Below the pieces are notes generated by a model. That model saw nothing but the letters and a program-made list of their open reading frames with translations. It searched no databases and was not told the origin of the DNA. Positions 44,483 through 56,137 of a DNA stretch of 64,000 nucleotides are shown one piece after another. The DNA comes from Psococerastis gibbosa (lineage: Eukaryota > Arthropoda > Insecta > Psocodea > Psocidae): contig OZ020490.1 in the NCBI GenBank assembly GCA_963971405.1, forward strand, positions 32,575,464 through 32,639,463, read 5' to 3'. A program made the translations under genes and the position numbers. How positions within the stretch are numbered: position 1 is the stretch's first letter; every line of letters begins with the position of its first letter.

Positions 44483-44662
44483 GACATGTAGCGTGGTGGT
44501 ACGGACTCGTGACTTTCACCCGAAAAGTTGTTGGTTCCAGTCCCACACTAGCTACATTTTCTGGCCATGCTTCGGAGGGCATGTAAAGTAGGTGGTCCCG
44601 GGCCTTCCTTGTTGAGTGTAAGAGAGGGCTTTATAGCCCTAACTCCGCTAGGTTGGCTTAGT
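44483..44662 (+). repeat. tRNA-derived SINE family 1, plus copy
   Basis: Head 'gtagcgtggtggtacggact' (A-box-like), 'gttggttccagtcccacac' (B-box-like), body 'gcttcggagggcatgtaaag', 'gtgtaagagagggctttata', end 'ccgctaggttggctta'. Confidence 0.9.
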
Positions 44663-44728
44663 AATAGAAACAACAAAACGTCCGTATTTATTTACTACTA
44701 ATAAATATATGTCGTCTTTTTTGTTCTA

Positions 44729-44918
44729 CTACTTAGCCAACCTGGCGGAGTTCGAACTATAAAGCCTCCTCTTACACTCAACTAGGAAGGCCCGGGACCA
44801 CCTTGCTTTACATGCCCTCCTAAGCATGGTCAGAAAATGTAGCCAGTGTGGGACTCGAACCAACAACCTTTCGGGTGAAATTTGGAGTTTGTGCCACTAC
44901 TCAACGTGTCCTGATTAC
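44729..44918 (-). repeat. tRNA-derived SINE family 1, minus copy
   Basis: Complement of the copy 70 bp to its left, so the two stand tail to tail. 44935-45060 starts like a hAT end ('ccagaggctctcagt') but no right end was found; 45061-46150 holds nothing nameable. Confidence 0.88.
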
Positions 44919-46170
44919 TGCCATGGTCTAGGCCAGAGGCTCTCAGTCTCAAATAGTGCGCCATACGAAAAAATACGTTATTGCTGTTATGATAAAATAA
45001 GTTGAAAATAATGCCAAACTTCGAGTTTTAGGAAGCCACCGAAAATTTTTCTTTACCATTGCATTGCCGCACTGAACATTCCTTGACTTCTATTAGTACA
45101 GTCACTGTATACGTAAGTATGGTTGTTATATATACTAGCAAGGTTTATTGACCAGCATTTTCTCTTGGTAAATAGCTCAATGAGCAATCTCAGACATTTT
45201 GGGGACTACAGGATTGCGAGTGAGCTGCTAATAACAGGCTCCTATAAATTGGCTCCGAAAACTCCTAATAAGAGCAGTAGTGTCTGGATTAATCATTAGT
45301 GCGATGCACTACTTCACAACAACTACTACTACTAGTTATCAGTTATATTCATGCCATTTTCAAGCTAGCTAGGGCTAGCTTCTGGGCGTCGTCATCTACT
45401 AAGTATGCGCCTAAAGTAAGTCTAACCCTATACCTAAGCCTAAGACAAAAGTCTCGAAGATCAGTCCATAGGGATTACCACAAATACGTAATTAATAACT
45501 TAGTGTAAAAGGTGTAAAAGGTTAAATGACTGAGCTGAGCATGGATGAAAGAATTAAAGACTGAACTGTGAACTGTTGTAAACAAATAAATGTTTCACTT
45601 CTAAGTTGTCAACAACAACAACAGTCATAATATTTGCAAGTTAATTGAAACGCAAACCTTCAGTTAATTCACGAAAAATAGGCTAAACCAGTAAACCTAA
45701 AAGTAGGTGAGGGGTCAGAATGTAAACAATGTCAAATATGCCATACCTGTTGCTTTCTTCTCAATATTTCCGACAATATCCAAACAAATGTCAATCCTTC
45801 ATGAGTATCAGTCACTAAAACTGCACTATCACTGCAAATAGTTGCATAAATAAACTATAATACCCCTAATAAACTTAAATATAAATGTCAATTATAAAGA
45901 AACAACAAAACACACACTCCCCTCACAACGATTTGATAAACACTGATTTTATTTTACAGCTACCAACTGAACGGAGAGTGATGGCATGGCGCGTCATTAG
46001 TTTCAGTTGGCAGTCTTGAATCATACCCATGTTTAGGTTAGTAATAATTTTGGCGGTTTTTTTAAAGATTCAAAAGTTTAATCAATTGTATTTGATTTAG
46101 TTACCCGATCGGTGGTTCTTCCACTTGTCATTTTTTCTTAATTTGTGCATTAAAAAATGTTGCAATTTTT

Positions 46171-46319
46171 GTTTTAAGGAGACCATTATGTAGATACTTA
46201 ACTTATCTTTTATAAATTAAGTTATAATATGGTAGAGACATCAATAATAAGTCTCTACCATATTATAACATATTTAATTTATAATAGATAAGTATCTTCA
46301 TAATAGTCTCCTTAAAACA
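46171..46319. mobile_element. MITE family A core, palindromic copy
   Basis: 'gttttaaggagaccattatg' to 'catagtctccttaaaac'-type complement, with 'atggtagagac..gtctctaccat' in the centre. Confidence 0.8.
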
Positions 46320-46794
46320 AATATCTCATCATTTTTTGATGCACAAATGAATAAATAATGACATCTGATACTTACCATGCAAGTGACATTTTTGGTTTTT
46401 CTTGACATTACTGAATCGGCTGATGTAGTTAGCAAGGGCGACACCAGGATAAGGGGGGGGGGGAGGAAGGAGATAGTCCCCCACCCCCTTTAAAAAGTCA
46501 TTTCGTAAATTCTTTTATTTCTTTTGAAATAGGGTGTTCTCGGATCACACTGTGCATGTTTTGCCGTAACCCCTGACCCACCCTGGCTTCGCCCTTGGTT
46601 GTTAGCCTATGTGAGCTGATTCAATAATAAAAATAATAACAAGATAAGCGTTAACTACCTACTTAATTATTTAGTATATTAGGCCTATTTCGTCGGGTCA
46701 GGCCTAAAAATAGGCAGTACCATAAAAAATAAATATATGTCGCTGCATGTCAGGGTTTGTTTTCTTCTCCACAAATCATTTTCAAGGTTTGGTT

Positions 46795-47155
46795 TGCTTT
46801 GGCGGCCATTCGGCCCATTCCACCGGCGAATTTATTTCATTTGTGATTTAGACATTGCCGTTTATTTTGTTTTAAGGAGACTATTATGTAGATACTTAAC
46901 TTATCTATTATAAATTAAGTTATAATATGGTAGCAGACATCATTAATAAGTCTCTAGTTCAAGTTCAAAACAGGTTAGCCATTGTTGAGATATAGGCTAG
47001 GCGAATAATCCCAGTTTTAGGCTTCGTATATATCCATATTATACCTTAATTTATAATAGCTAAGTATCTACATAATAGTCTCCTTAAAACAAAACGAACG
47101 TCAATGACAAAATCACAAATGAAGTAAATTTCCCAGTGAAATAGCCGCCTTTCAG
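46795..47155. mobile_element. MITE family A copy carrying a repeat Q insertion
   Basis: Outer ends 'tttggcggccattcggcc' and 'gaaatagccgcctttc' are roughly inverted; arms 'ttttaaggagactattatgt' and complement. The insertion at 46966-47031 (complement of 39512-39590) splits the central 'gtctct|accatatt'. Confidence 0.75.
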
Positions 47156-47553
47156 TGCGTACAATAGCTATTGACACACATCATGTGGAAACACAATGCT
47201 TCTATTTGCGTGTTTAGCGTGCAGTGACTTGCAGTTAGAGAAATTATTTGAAAATTGCGCACCCAATGTATATCCATAGAAGAGCGGTTCCCAACCTTTC
47301 TGTGGTGCAATTTCAAAGTTCGGGCGAAGAGGGCTCTCATATACGGAGGGCATACTATTCCCTGACCGAGGCATTGGAGGATAGGCTGGGAGAGTTATAA
47401 TTATAATTGTGTTAATATTTGACAAGGATTTTTATCGGCTACTTATTATATTATACGTATCTTAGAAATAATTGATAAATGCCATATGGTTCTAACATTT
47501 AAATACATGATTGTTGATTGATTGAGTCGCGCCCCACCAACAGTTTGAAAATA

Positions 47554-49770
47554 TAGCCCGTAGGAAAGTGGCAGCCCGAAATTTAATACCGGTACTTTTT
47601 ATTTTTTATTTAATTGACTAAGCATGTTGTACAGAAAATGGTTGGTTTAAAATTACATTAAAAGATATGAAAACTGATACGATTATTCATTGTAAAAGCA
47701 AACTGCAGTTTTCACAGTGACAGGACCGGTCATCTGAAGTTTTTAAAAAGTATTTTGTTTGTTGGAAGACATGGAAAATTCTAATCATCTAAAGGTATTG
47801 AAGATAGAGCAGGGCTCTTTGCGCACCACTTAATTAAGTTATAGACAAACATTCGAAAAATTCAAATATGCCCTAGAGCAAGGTGATGGGCCCTCAGCAA
47901 GGTTTCAATTCGCATTGATGAATGAAAAAATTGGTCGTCTCAGTACAAAGGATGCAGAGGTGGCGGCAGCGATAGAAAATGGGTCTTGGGAGGAAGATGA
48001 TTTAAGAATTGAAGAGTGAATTAACCTGGCGGCGCTGCGGCTCCAGGAAGAGTCTAAGCCGCTTCAGACTGCAGCAGTATTTGTAAGTACTGCAAGGAGA
48101 TCTCCTAAAGATAAAATAGAAAATAAACAGGATTGGTTTTTTTTTGTGGTAAAGAGCATCCATCGCAGGACTGTGTAAAAGCACAAAGAATGACTGCTCA
48201 AGAACGAGAGACAATTATTTATAAATCATGGGTGTGATTCCGGTGTTTGAAAAAGGGTCACAAGAGTCGATAATGTAAAGCTTATGTAAGGTGTGCAATT
48301 TGTGGTAGAAGTCATTTTGTATTGGTTTGCAGAGAAAGAGCGGACACTAAGAATTTAGACAAACCCTCTACAGATGGTGGTGGTCGAGTTCAGGCCAACT
48401 TTTCGGGTGTCCAGGCATTTCCATATTTAAAAACGCTTCAAATTAAAATTGCAGGGAGCAATAGGGAAATTATGACTATACGGGCATTTCTTGATGATGG
48501 GGCACACCGCAGCTATGTAACGCAGGAAGTAGTTGAGGAGTTGAATTTGAAGCCTAAAAGGACAGAATTCATCACGCATGGATTGTTTGGCGAAGTCGAC
48601 AGTCCATCCAAAGAATATAATATTTATGATGTAAGCGTAGCACCTCCGCAAGGTAAAGGATGTCATAGGATAGAGGTAGTGGATAACGTTAGAATTAGCG
48701 ATGACAATTCTAGACCGTCACCTTCACGAAACCCTCGGCTGTTTGCAGCTATAGCTGAGGGGGGGGGGGGTGAATTTGAGTGATGTGGGAGTAAACGATA
48801 GTAAAAGATGCTAATGGGTGCCGATGTTCTTGTTAGACTCTTCACTGGTATTATGCACATTGCCAAATGGAATTACTGCAGTTGAAACGAAACTTGGATG
48901 GGCAGTAATTGGCGCGTCATCAAGCAGGGACAAGTCTGTTGTGTCCCAATGTTTCAATTCTTTTTCCTTTCCGGAGCCCATGCTGCCACCTGGAGGCAGC
49001 AAAAAGGATGCACAATGTCGCGTGAAACGGGTGCAGTACGCACAAACCGTTTGAGATCAGTTGAAGGAACGTTTCATACGTACGTATCAGAGTCTGCTTG
49101 TCCAACGGGTTGGGAGCTCAGGTAAGTGCTGTAAGGTAGAAGTTGGTGACGTGGTGCTAAGCGACGACACTAAGGCGAGGAGTTGGAGTCATGGTTGGAG
49201 TTCTAGGGCAGGCAGAATGATAGAGACCTCTAAAAAACTGAATTTATAGTTTTGAGTTTATTCTCAAATATTTTCGGATATTGAGAAGGTGGGAGTGTCA
49301 AGTTTGAAAATACTGTACTTTCCATTCCATTTATTATTATTGTTTTGTATTGTTTTTGTGTGGAAAAAATGTACCGAAAATGGTTGGTTTAAAATTATAT
49401 TAAAAGATATGAAAACTGATACGATTATTCATTGTAAAAGCAAACTGCAGTTTTCACACATGTTATTAAAGATTTGGCTCATCAAAGTTGTAGAAGACTA
49501 CTTCATGCATCATATAATAAGGTATTTTTTGTTTTCGAAATTGTAGTTTCTTTATAAAATTGATCATACGTGAAAAGTTATTGTTTATAAAATATTTGCA
49601 TGTTTCTGAAAAAACTACAATTTCGAAAAATAAAAATATCTTGTAGTATGATAGTAGTCTTCTACAACTTTGATGAGCCAAATCTTTAATAAAATTTTTA
49701 GTTAATTAAATAAAAAATTAAAAGTATTAAATTTGGGGCTGTCAATTTACTACTGGCTGTACAGTTTTAA
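47554..49770. mobile_element. MITE family F copy, split by an LTR fossil
   Basis: Ends 'tagcccgtaggaaagtggca' and 'ctgtcaatttactactggct' are inverted. The two parts are 47554-47627 and 49459-49770. The interior 'cttcatgcatcatataataa' and its complement form the arms. Confidence 0.85.
47628..49458 (+). mobile_element. BEL/Pao LTR retrotransposon fossil
   Basis: Bounded by two 89-bp direct repeats that begin TG and end CA (47628-47716, 49370-49458), with a perfect 5-bp target duplication 'catgt'. Inside are gag zinc-knuckle remains and a DUF1758-type aspartyl protease region with the LGWAVIG end motif, both typical of BEL/Pao. Reverse transcriptase and integrase are absent, so it is a short deletion derivative with several breaks. 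The terminal repeats differ at only two positions, which suggests a young insertion. The repeats are unusually short for the family. Confidence 0.85.
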
Positions 49771-49921
49771 GGCGGGGTTTCCACATACGTCAATCGTCAA
49801 TGAAAAATGTGAAAATGACGTAAATTGACGTGGTAGCAGAATTTATAGTATGTCTTTAATGTCTGCTAAAACGTCATTTTAACATTTTTCATTGACGATT
49901 GACGTAAGTGGAAACCCCGCC
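49771..49921. mobile_element. Palindromic PIF/Harbinger-like MITE, TSD taa
   Basis: 151 bp, same family as 40552-40692; 'taa' on both sides (49768-49770, 49922-49924). It abuts the right end of MITE F and lies inside the larger hAT element. Confidence 0.85.
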
Positions 49922-50394
49922 TAACATAAATGACGAATAACATCAGTACTTTTTTTTATAATTTAGGTAGTACTGCAATAATTAGGCTAACACACAGGAT
50001 CATCAAAAGAGAATTTTTTAATTCAGTTCATTAGTGAACTTTTTGACACTGTTTGGATGACACAAGAGAGTCAATGTCAGGAGTTATATTTGAATTTTTT
50101 TCCCTAAGATCATTTAAGCGGCTAATTTGTTTCTGCATTTTTTTTTTTTTACAAAACTCGATAATTTTAGTTTATATAGTTTACAGAGGCTATTATTGTC
50201 TCAAGAATAAATTAATGAAATAATACAATTGTCATCTCTCCGCGCGCCACCTGGAGACCTCTCGCGCCCCGTTGGGAACCGCTGCCATAGAGGGGGGTCT
50301 GGAAAATATCAATCATAAAGCTATCATTGCCGACTTAGTAAGCAGAAGTGTCCATCTCCAGAATGTCGCCGTCACTAAAATGAAATTCCTTTCA

Positions 50395-50600
50395 TAGAAT
50401 ATTTAGCGTACATGCTACGTAGACAATTAGTACCACAAAATTTATTGTTTTTATTGACTTTTTATATTTTATGTTATTAACAAAGCAAGTTATTAAAGAA
50501 TTGACTCATGTAAGTTGTAGAAGACTACTTCATGCATCATATAATAGGAAATATAAAATTTTTGGTAGGCACCTCAGTTCTTTCATAAAAACCATTGGGT
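50395..50600. repeat. MITE family F, one arm
   Basis: 'catgctacgtagacaattag', 'agcaagttattaaagaatt', 'cttcatgcatcatataatag'. The second arm is missing. Confidence 0.7.
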
Positions 50601-51119
50601 ACTCCAATTTCGTGTAAAAGTAGAATTGAATGCATTAAAAAAACAGGAGAGCATGAACTCGTATCGGTTCTTTTCTTAATTTTCATCTGGTCTCAAAAAA
50701 TTACACTGATAACGGTTCTAAAACAAAACATTACAAAATATCTTTCAACTAATGCGAAATTATCTTCCTGTCGAGACTACATAAAAAGGGTAGTTACAAA
50801 AATCTTGAATACTTTGTCAAACACAAGTCAGGTTTCTTATCCTAAGGCTAGCAGTTCATGGGAGTAACTTCCATAATTAATTAGAGTTCTGATCAGAAAC
50901 TCTGTATGTAAAACTGATAACTCGATGCACAAGTACAGGCATTAATTGATTCTAGAAAAGAAAAACTTGCTATTTTAAAATAATGAAACTCGTGGCATTT
51001 AAATTTCCCTACAGTAATTAAGCTCTTTGGCTAAAACGTTTGCCGACCACTGCGTTAGGTTTTAGTCATATTTTTAATTGTTTGACCAAGGGTCGTTCTA
51101 TGGTGAGTGTGTTATCTTA

Positions 51120-51515
51120 AGAATGTACAGCCCGCACGAAATTGGCAGCCCGAAATTTAATACTTTTTATTTTATATTAAATTAACTAAGCGAAGTTGTT
51201 AAAGATTTAGCTCATTTAAGTTGTAGAAGACTACTTTATGCATCCCATTATAACAAGGTATTTTTAATTTTCGAAATTATAGTTTTTAATAGTATTTATT
51301 TTACGCGAAAAATAATTATATATAAATTATTATCGTGTTTATGAAAAAACTATTATTTCGAAAATTATAAATACCTTATATGATGCATAAAGTAGACTCC
51401 TACAACTTAAATGAGCCAAATCTTTAATAACTTGCTTGGTTAAATTAATTAAAAAATAAAAAGTATTAAACTTCGGGCTGCCAATTTCTTACGGGCTGTA
51501 CACGCTTAGTATTGA
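51120..51515. mobile_element. MITE family F, complete copy
   Basis: About 395 bp with arms of ~170 bp: 'gtacagcccgcacgaaattg' to 'aattattatcgtgtttatga' complement and end 'ttcttacgggctgtacac'. Best reference copy of the family in the window. 50601-51119 has a 90-codon frame (50595-50867) with no known motif. Confidence 0.88.
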
Positions 51516-51605
51516 TTTTTACATAGTTATTTCATTTTATAGCAAGAACTGTTTTTAAATAATTTACGATGAAACTGCTAGAAGGTTATGAGGTTTAGAA
51601 TAGAC

Positions 51606-52533
51606 CAGTGGTTCCCAAACTGTGCACCGCGGTGCCCTAAGGACTACTCGCTAGTGGCACCACGGCGCCATGGGTCAAATTAAATTCTATTTTAGAATTT
51701 AGACTCGACAAAACATTAATATACGTAATATACGACACTTTAAAAATATAAAAGTATTTTCTTTCTTCAAAGTTGAAAAAATAGCATTTTCCCGCCAGAG
51801 GTTATTTTTTATTGTTAATTTGGCACCCTTGTCGAGTAAAAAACTGAGCTGAACGCTGAAAACCAGAGGCGACCCCCCCCCCCCTCCCTTTGACAATCAG
51901 TTATGTTTTTGCCTCTAAAATCGAAGTGTTATTGCACTCAAATCCATAAAAACCCACTATTTCAGTCCTAATTTTCAAAAAATTTCACCCGGGTGAGATC
52001 CCCGGGCCCCCCTTGTACACAAATGTGTTATTTCCATGTAAAATATAAACCTTATTGCTCTCAATATGCTTAACACACCAATATTTCAGCCCGATTTTTC
52101 AAATCTTTTCACCCGGGGAGACCCCCGGGCCCCCTTTATTATATTATTTGCCGGTATCATCTCAGTTACCAGTACTGCTTTCAAAATTGGTAAAATGAGA
52201 CTGTTTCTGGTCTGGTTTCTCTAAAATTCTCCCCCGTGGGAGACCTACATGCACAATACAGAATATGCATTCGGGCCATGCTGGGCACCGCTTGTTGTTG
52301 TTGTTGTTGTTCGCCGGGGCTTTATCGACTTAGGCCGCTTGTGAGGGCCCATAGAGCGACCCCGACTTTCCCCGCTCTCTAGACTATACCGATTCTGGTG
52401 GCAAACTGTACTAGGTCACCCGGCCTTGGGCATCTGAGTTCATGGTCCCCGAGAATGGCGAATTTCAGAGTGCACCGCTTACTAAATCCCAGTAAAAAGG
52501 GGCACCGCCTCCAAAAAAGTTTGAGAACCACTG
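51606..52533. mobile_element. hAT-like element (cagtggttcccaaact)
   Basis: Ends 'cagtggttcccaaactgtgc' and 'aaaagtttgagaaccactg' are inverted, typical of hAT. The flanks share only 'tagac' out of register, so no clean 8-bp duplication. Interior includes a C-run at 51872 and a TTG run at 52292; no transposase. Confidence 0.75.
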
Positions 52534-52629
52534 GTAGACCCTTAACAGGGAAGCTTCACTATCGGTGTAGTGCTAAAGTAATTATAGGTCTTAAAACTAA
52601 TATTTAAAAAAAACATTTGACGTCATTCG

Positions 52630-53784
<1,155 letters not shown>

Positions 53785-53977
53785 TAGTATAATAAGCTGC
53801 TATCACAACTTCTTCTCCAAAAACGTTGGTTCAAGTGTTATTTCTTATTAGTTTTTTTTATTAAATTGCATAAAATCCAAAATATGATGTCAAATAATTA
53901 AAAATATATCCCAGGCCGTTTTGTGGATAATTACAGTTTTAAAGCCTGGCGCCTTGTTACGATTGCACCGGACGGAT

Positions 53978-54535
53978 AAACAATTAAACATTAATGGTCA
54001 TTATTATAACAACTAAAACAAGCAATCGCATTTATAACTTCTTTCCTATCCTTATTCTGTGATTTATAATATCGAAAAGGCTAACCCGCTAACGTAAACG
54101 TGTAAACAAACTACAAAGTGGCAATAGACAAATCGAGAAATGGCGGGAAAACTGGCGGCCATTTGATTTTCCCTAAATTCAAACTCTCCGTTATGTCAAA
54201 CTAATGTTTTTATCTTTCAATGTGTTTTTATTAATTTTTAACACCGGAAAAAATAAATAAAGTTGAGGTTAACTGTAAATATGCACAGTGCAGGATACGC
54301 ATTTAAGGACTTGCAATGTATTTTCCATATAGATAAAAACATTAGTTTGACAACTTACAACGGAGAGTTTGAATTTAGGGCAAATCAAATGGCGGCCAGA
54401 TTTCCCGCCATTTCTCGATTTGTCTATTGCCACTTTGTTTTTACACGTTAGCCTTTTCGATTTTCGAAATTGTAATGCCATTGCTCGTTTTAGTTGTTAT
54501 AATGATGACTATTAATGTTTAATTGTTTATTAATG
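53978..54535. repeat. Inverted repeat 190 bp upstream of HP1 start
   Basis: Arms of about 200-240 bp: 53978-54218 and 54333-54535, spacer about 115 bp. Left arm reads 'caattaaacattaatgg', 'caatcg', 'aatcgagaaatggcgggaaa', 'aaatttgaga'-type ends 'aaactctccgttatgtcaaa'; the right arm is the complement ending 'ctattaatgtttaattgttt'. Each arm holds 'tggcggcca'. It may be a MITE or part of a divergent promoter region. Confidence 0.85.
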
Positions 54536-54539
54536 CAAT

Positions 54540-54915
54540 ATATTACTTAAATATATTATATTATTCTTTGGTATTTTCTTTTAATTAGGCAAAGGCCAAA
54601 GAAGCCTATTGAAAGTGAATGCATACCTAGTAAATACTTACTTTACGTTACTTTAACGCCGCGTTATCCTTATTCTGTGGTGTTATCCCTCCTACGGGGT
54701 CGGCGACACGGACCTTCACATTCCAGGTCTTGGCTAAATAGTAATTTAAATTTAATGAAAATCGTCAATAGTGTTTCTTTCGATTTCTGGTCGCATATTG
54801 AATATAGTAGTTTCCTTCAGTATTGTATACCTCAGACTGATTATTTCCTAACAAAATTCTGTTAGTACATATCCTTAATCCCTACCTACTTTCTGGCTTT
54901 CGAAGTAGCTGACCT
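54540..54915. other. No recognised feature
   Basis: A+T-rich with a short G+C-richer patch at 54690; nothing nameable. Confidence 0.4.
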
Positions 54916-55272
54916 TCAGAACAATGCCTTATGGTCACAGAGGCGAAAATCCCTTAGCTGTACCTCCTCGAAAATAGAAGCGCGCAATGGCGACTGAAGA
55001 GATAAGGGACATAGTTTGGCCGGGATTAGAGAGAAATCAGCCTTTTCTGTGCAGGACACTCTTTTGCCCTGGGTTTAGGAAACTGGCCCCGAAGACGCTG
55101 GAACTCAATGCAGAGTAGACGGCATAAGAATGCAGTTTTCTAACATACTCATAAAGATTTTTCAATACATTGTAGTATTACATTATGGTATATATAACAC
55201 TGACATCAAATTAACTTTGGTTGAAGAGGTAACCTCCTCTTTATAAACGAAATTAGAGCATATGGAAAAAAC

Positions 55273-55340
55273 TGGTCTTGGCGGGATTCAAACCCACGAT
55301 CTAAACCGGGGCGTCGTATTAACCGCTGGACCACAAGATG
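55273..55340 (-). other. tRNA-like sequence, degenerate
   Basis: Minus strand: acceptor 'catcttg' pairs at 5 of 7 positions with 'caagacc'; A-box 'tggtccagcggttaa'; T-arm 'gtggg ttTgaat cccgc' with one B-box change; discriminator A. The anticodon arm is short and does not pair, so it is not a working tRNA gene. Confidence 0.55.
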
Positions 55341-55521
55341 ACCCCCGGTTAGGCGTAGATCGTGGGTTCGAATCCCACCAAGCCCAGTTTTTTTCTATAT
55401 CCTCTAATTTCATTTATAATCATGACATGAATTGCTATTTAACCGAAATTAAAGGATATGGAAAAAACTGGGCTTGGCGGGATTCGAACCCACGATCTAC
55501 GCCTAACCGGGGCGTGGTGGC

Positions 55522-55594
55522 CAGCTTGTGGTCCAGTGGTTAAGACAACGCCCGGGTTAGGCGTAGATCGTGGGTTCGAATCCCGCCAAGCCCA
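55522..55594 (+). other. tRNA-like sequence, nearly complete cloverleaf
   Basis: 73 bases. Acceptor 'cagcttg' pairs at 5 of 7 with 'caagccc'; A-box 'tggtccagtggttaagac'; D-stem 3 of 4 pairs; anticodon stem 'acgcc/ggcgt' fully paired around 'cgggtta'; T-arm 'gtggg ttcgaat cccgc' intact; discriminator A. Position 33 is G instead of T and the acceptor tip is mismatched, so I read it as a tRNA-derived pseudogene or SINE head rather than a functional tRNA. Formal anticodon would be GGT. Confidence 0.55.
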
Positions 55595-56137
55595 GTTTTT
55601 TCCATATCCTTTAATTTTGGTTGTAACGAGGAGGTTACCTCTTCAACCAAAGTTAATTTGATGTCAGTGTTATATATACCATAATATAATACTACAATGT
55701 ATTGAAAAATCTTTATGAGTATGTTAGAAAACTGCATTCGTATGCCGTTGACTCTGCATTGTGTTCCAGCGTCTTCGGGGCCAGTTTCTTAAACCCAGGG
55801 CAAAAGAGTGTCCTGCTCAGAAAAGACTGTGACTTCTCTCCCGGCCAAACTATATCTCCTCCATCTCTTCAGTCGCCAATACGCGCTTCCATTTTCGAGG
55901 AGGTACAGCTAAGGGATTTTCACCTCTGAGACCATAAGGCACTGTTCTGATTGTTGTTGATTCTATATACCATATAATACTGCAATGTATCAACTGCTAT
56001 TATGATTGCCAACCTTAGAAGAGGTATTTGAAGAAGAAGAAGAAGAAGAAGAAGAAAATTAAACTAATACAAGAGCATTATAATAGTAACCATGAGTATA
56101 CGGAATACAATAAAAAAATATGTCTCTACCTAAATAA

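Larger units (their letters stand above)
47282..50284. mobile_element. hAT-like element hosting nested insertions
   Basis: Ends 'agcggttcccaac' (first base changed) and 'gttgggaaccgctg' are inverted; flanks 'ccatagaa' (47274-47281) and 'ccatagag' (50285-50292) match at 7 of 8. Without the later insertions it would be about 640 bp and non-coding. Confidence 0.85.
54916..55950. repeat. 1-kb palindrome with tRNA-like hairpin units in the centre
   Basis: Left arm 54916-55255, right arm 55620-55950, mutual reverse complements from 'tcagaacaatgccttatggt' at the tip to 'ggttgaagaggtaacctcct' at the inner end. Arms carry the retro-repeat K phrases ('gacactcttttgccctgggt', 'gctggaactcaatgcagag'). The centre is two tandem hairpin units (about 55252-55420 and 55448-55616), each starting 'atatggaaaaaactgg' and ending with its complement, each with tRNA 3'-half sequences facing outward on both sides. 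Confidence 0.9.

Noticed and set aside
51598-52541. Clean 8-bp duplication for the hAT-like element at 51606
   Set aside because: The flanks share 'tagac' only when shifted; I do not claim a duplication.
55262-55737. Open frames reading 'GLGGIRTHDL'
   Set aside because: A well-known spurious translation of tRNA-like repeat sequence; here it is the complement of the tRNA T-arm region.
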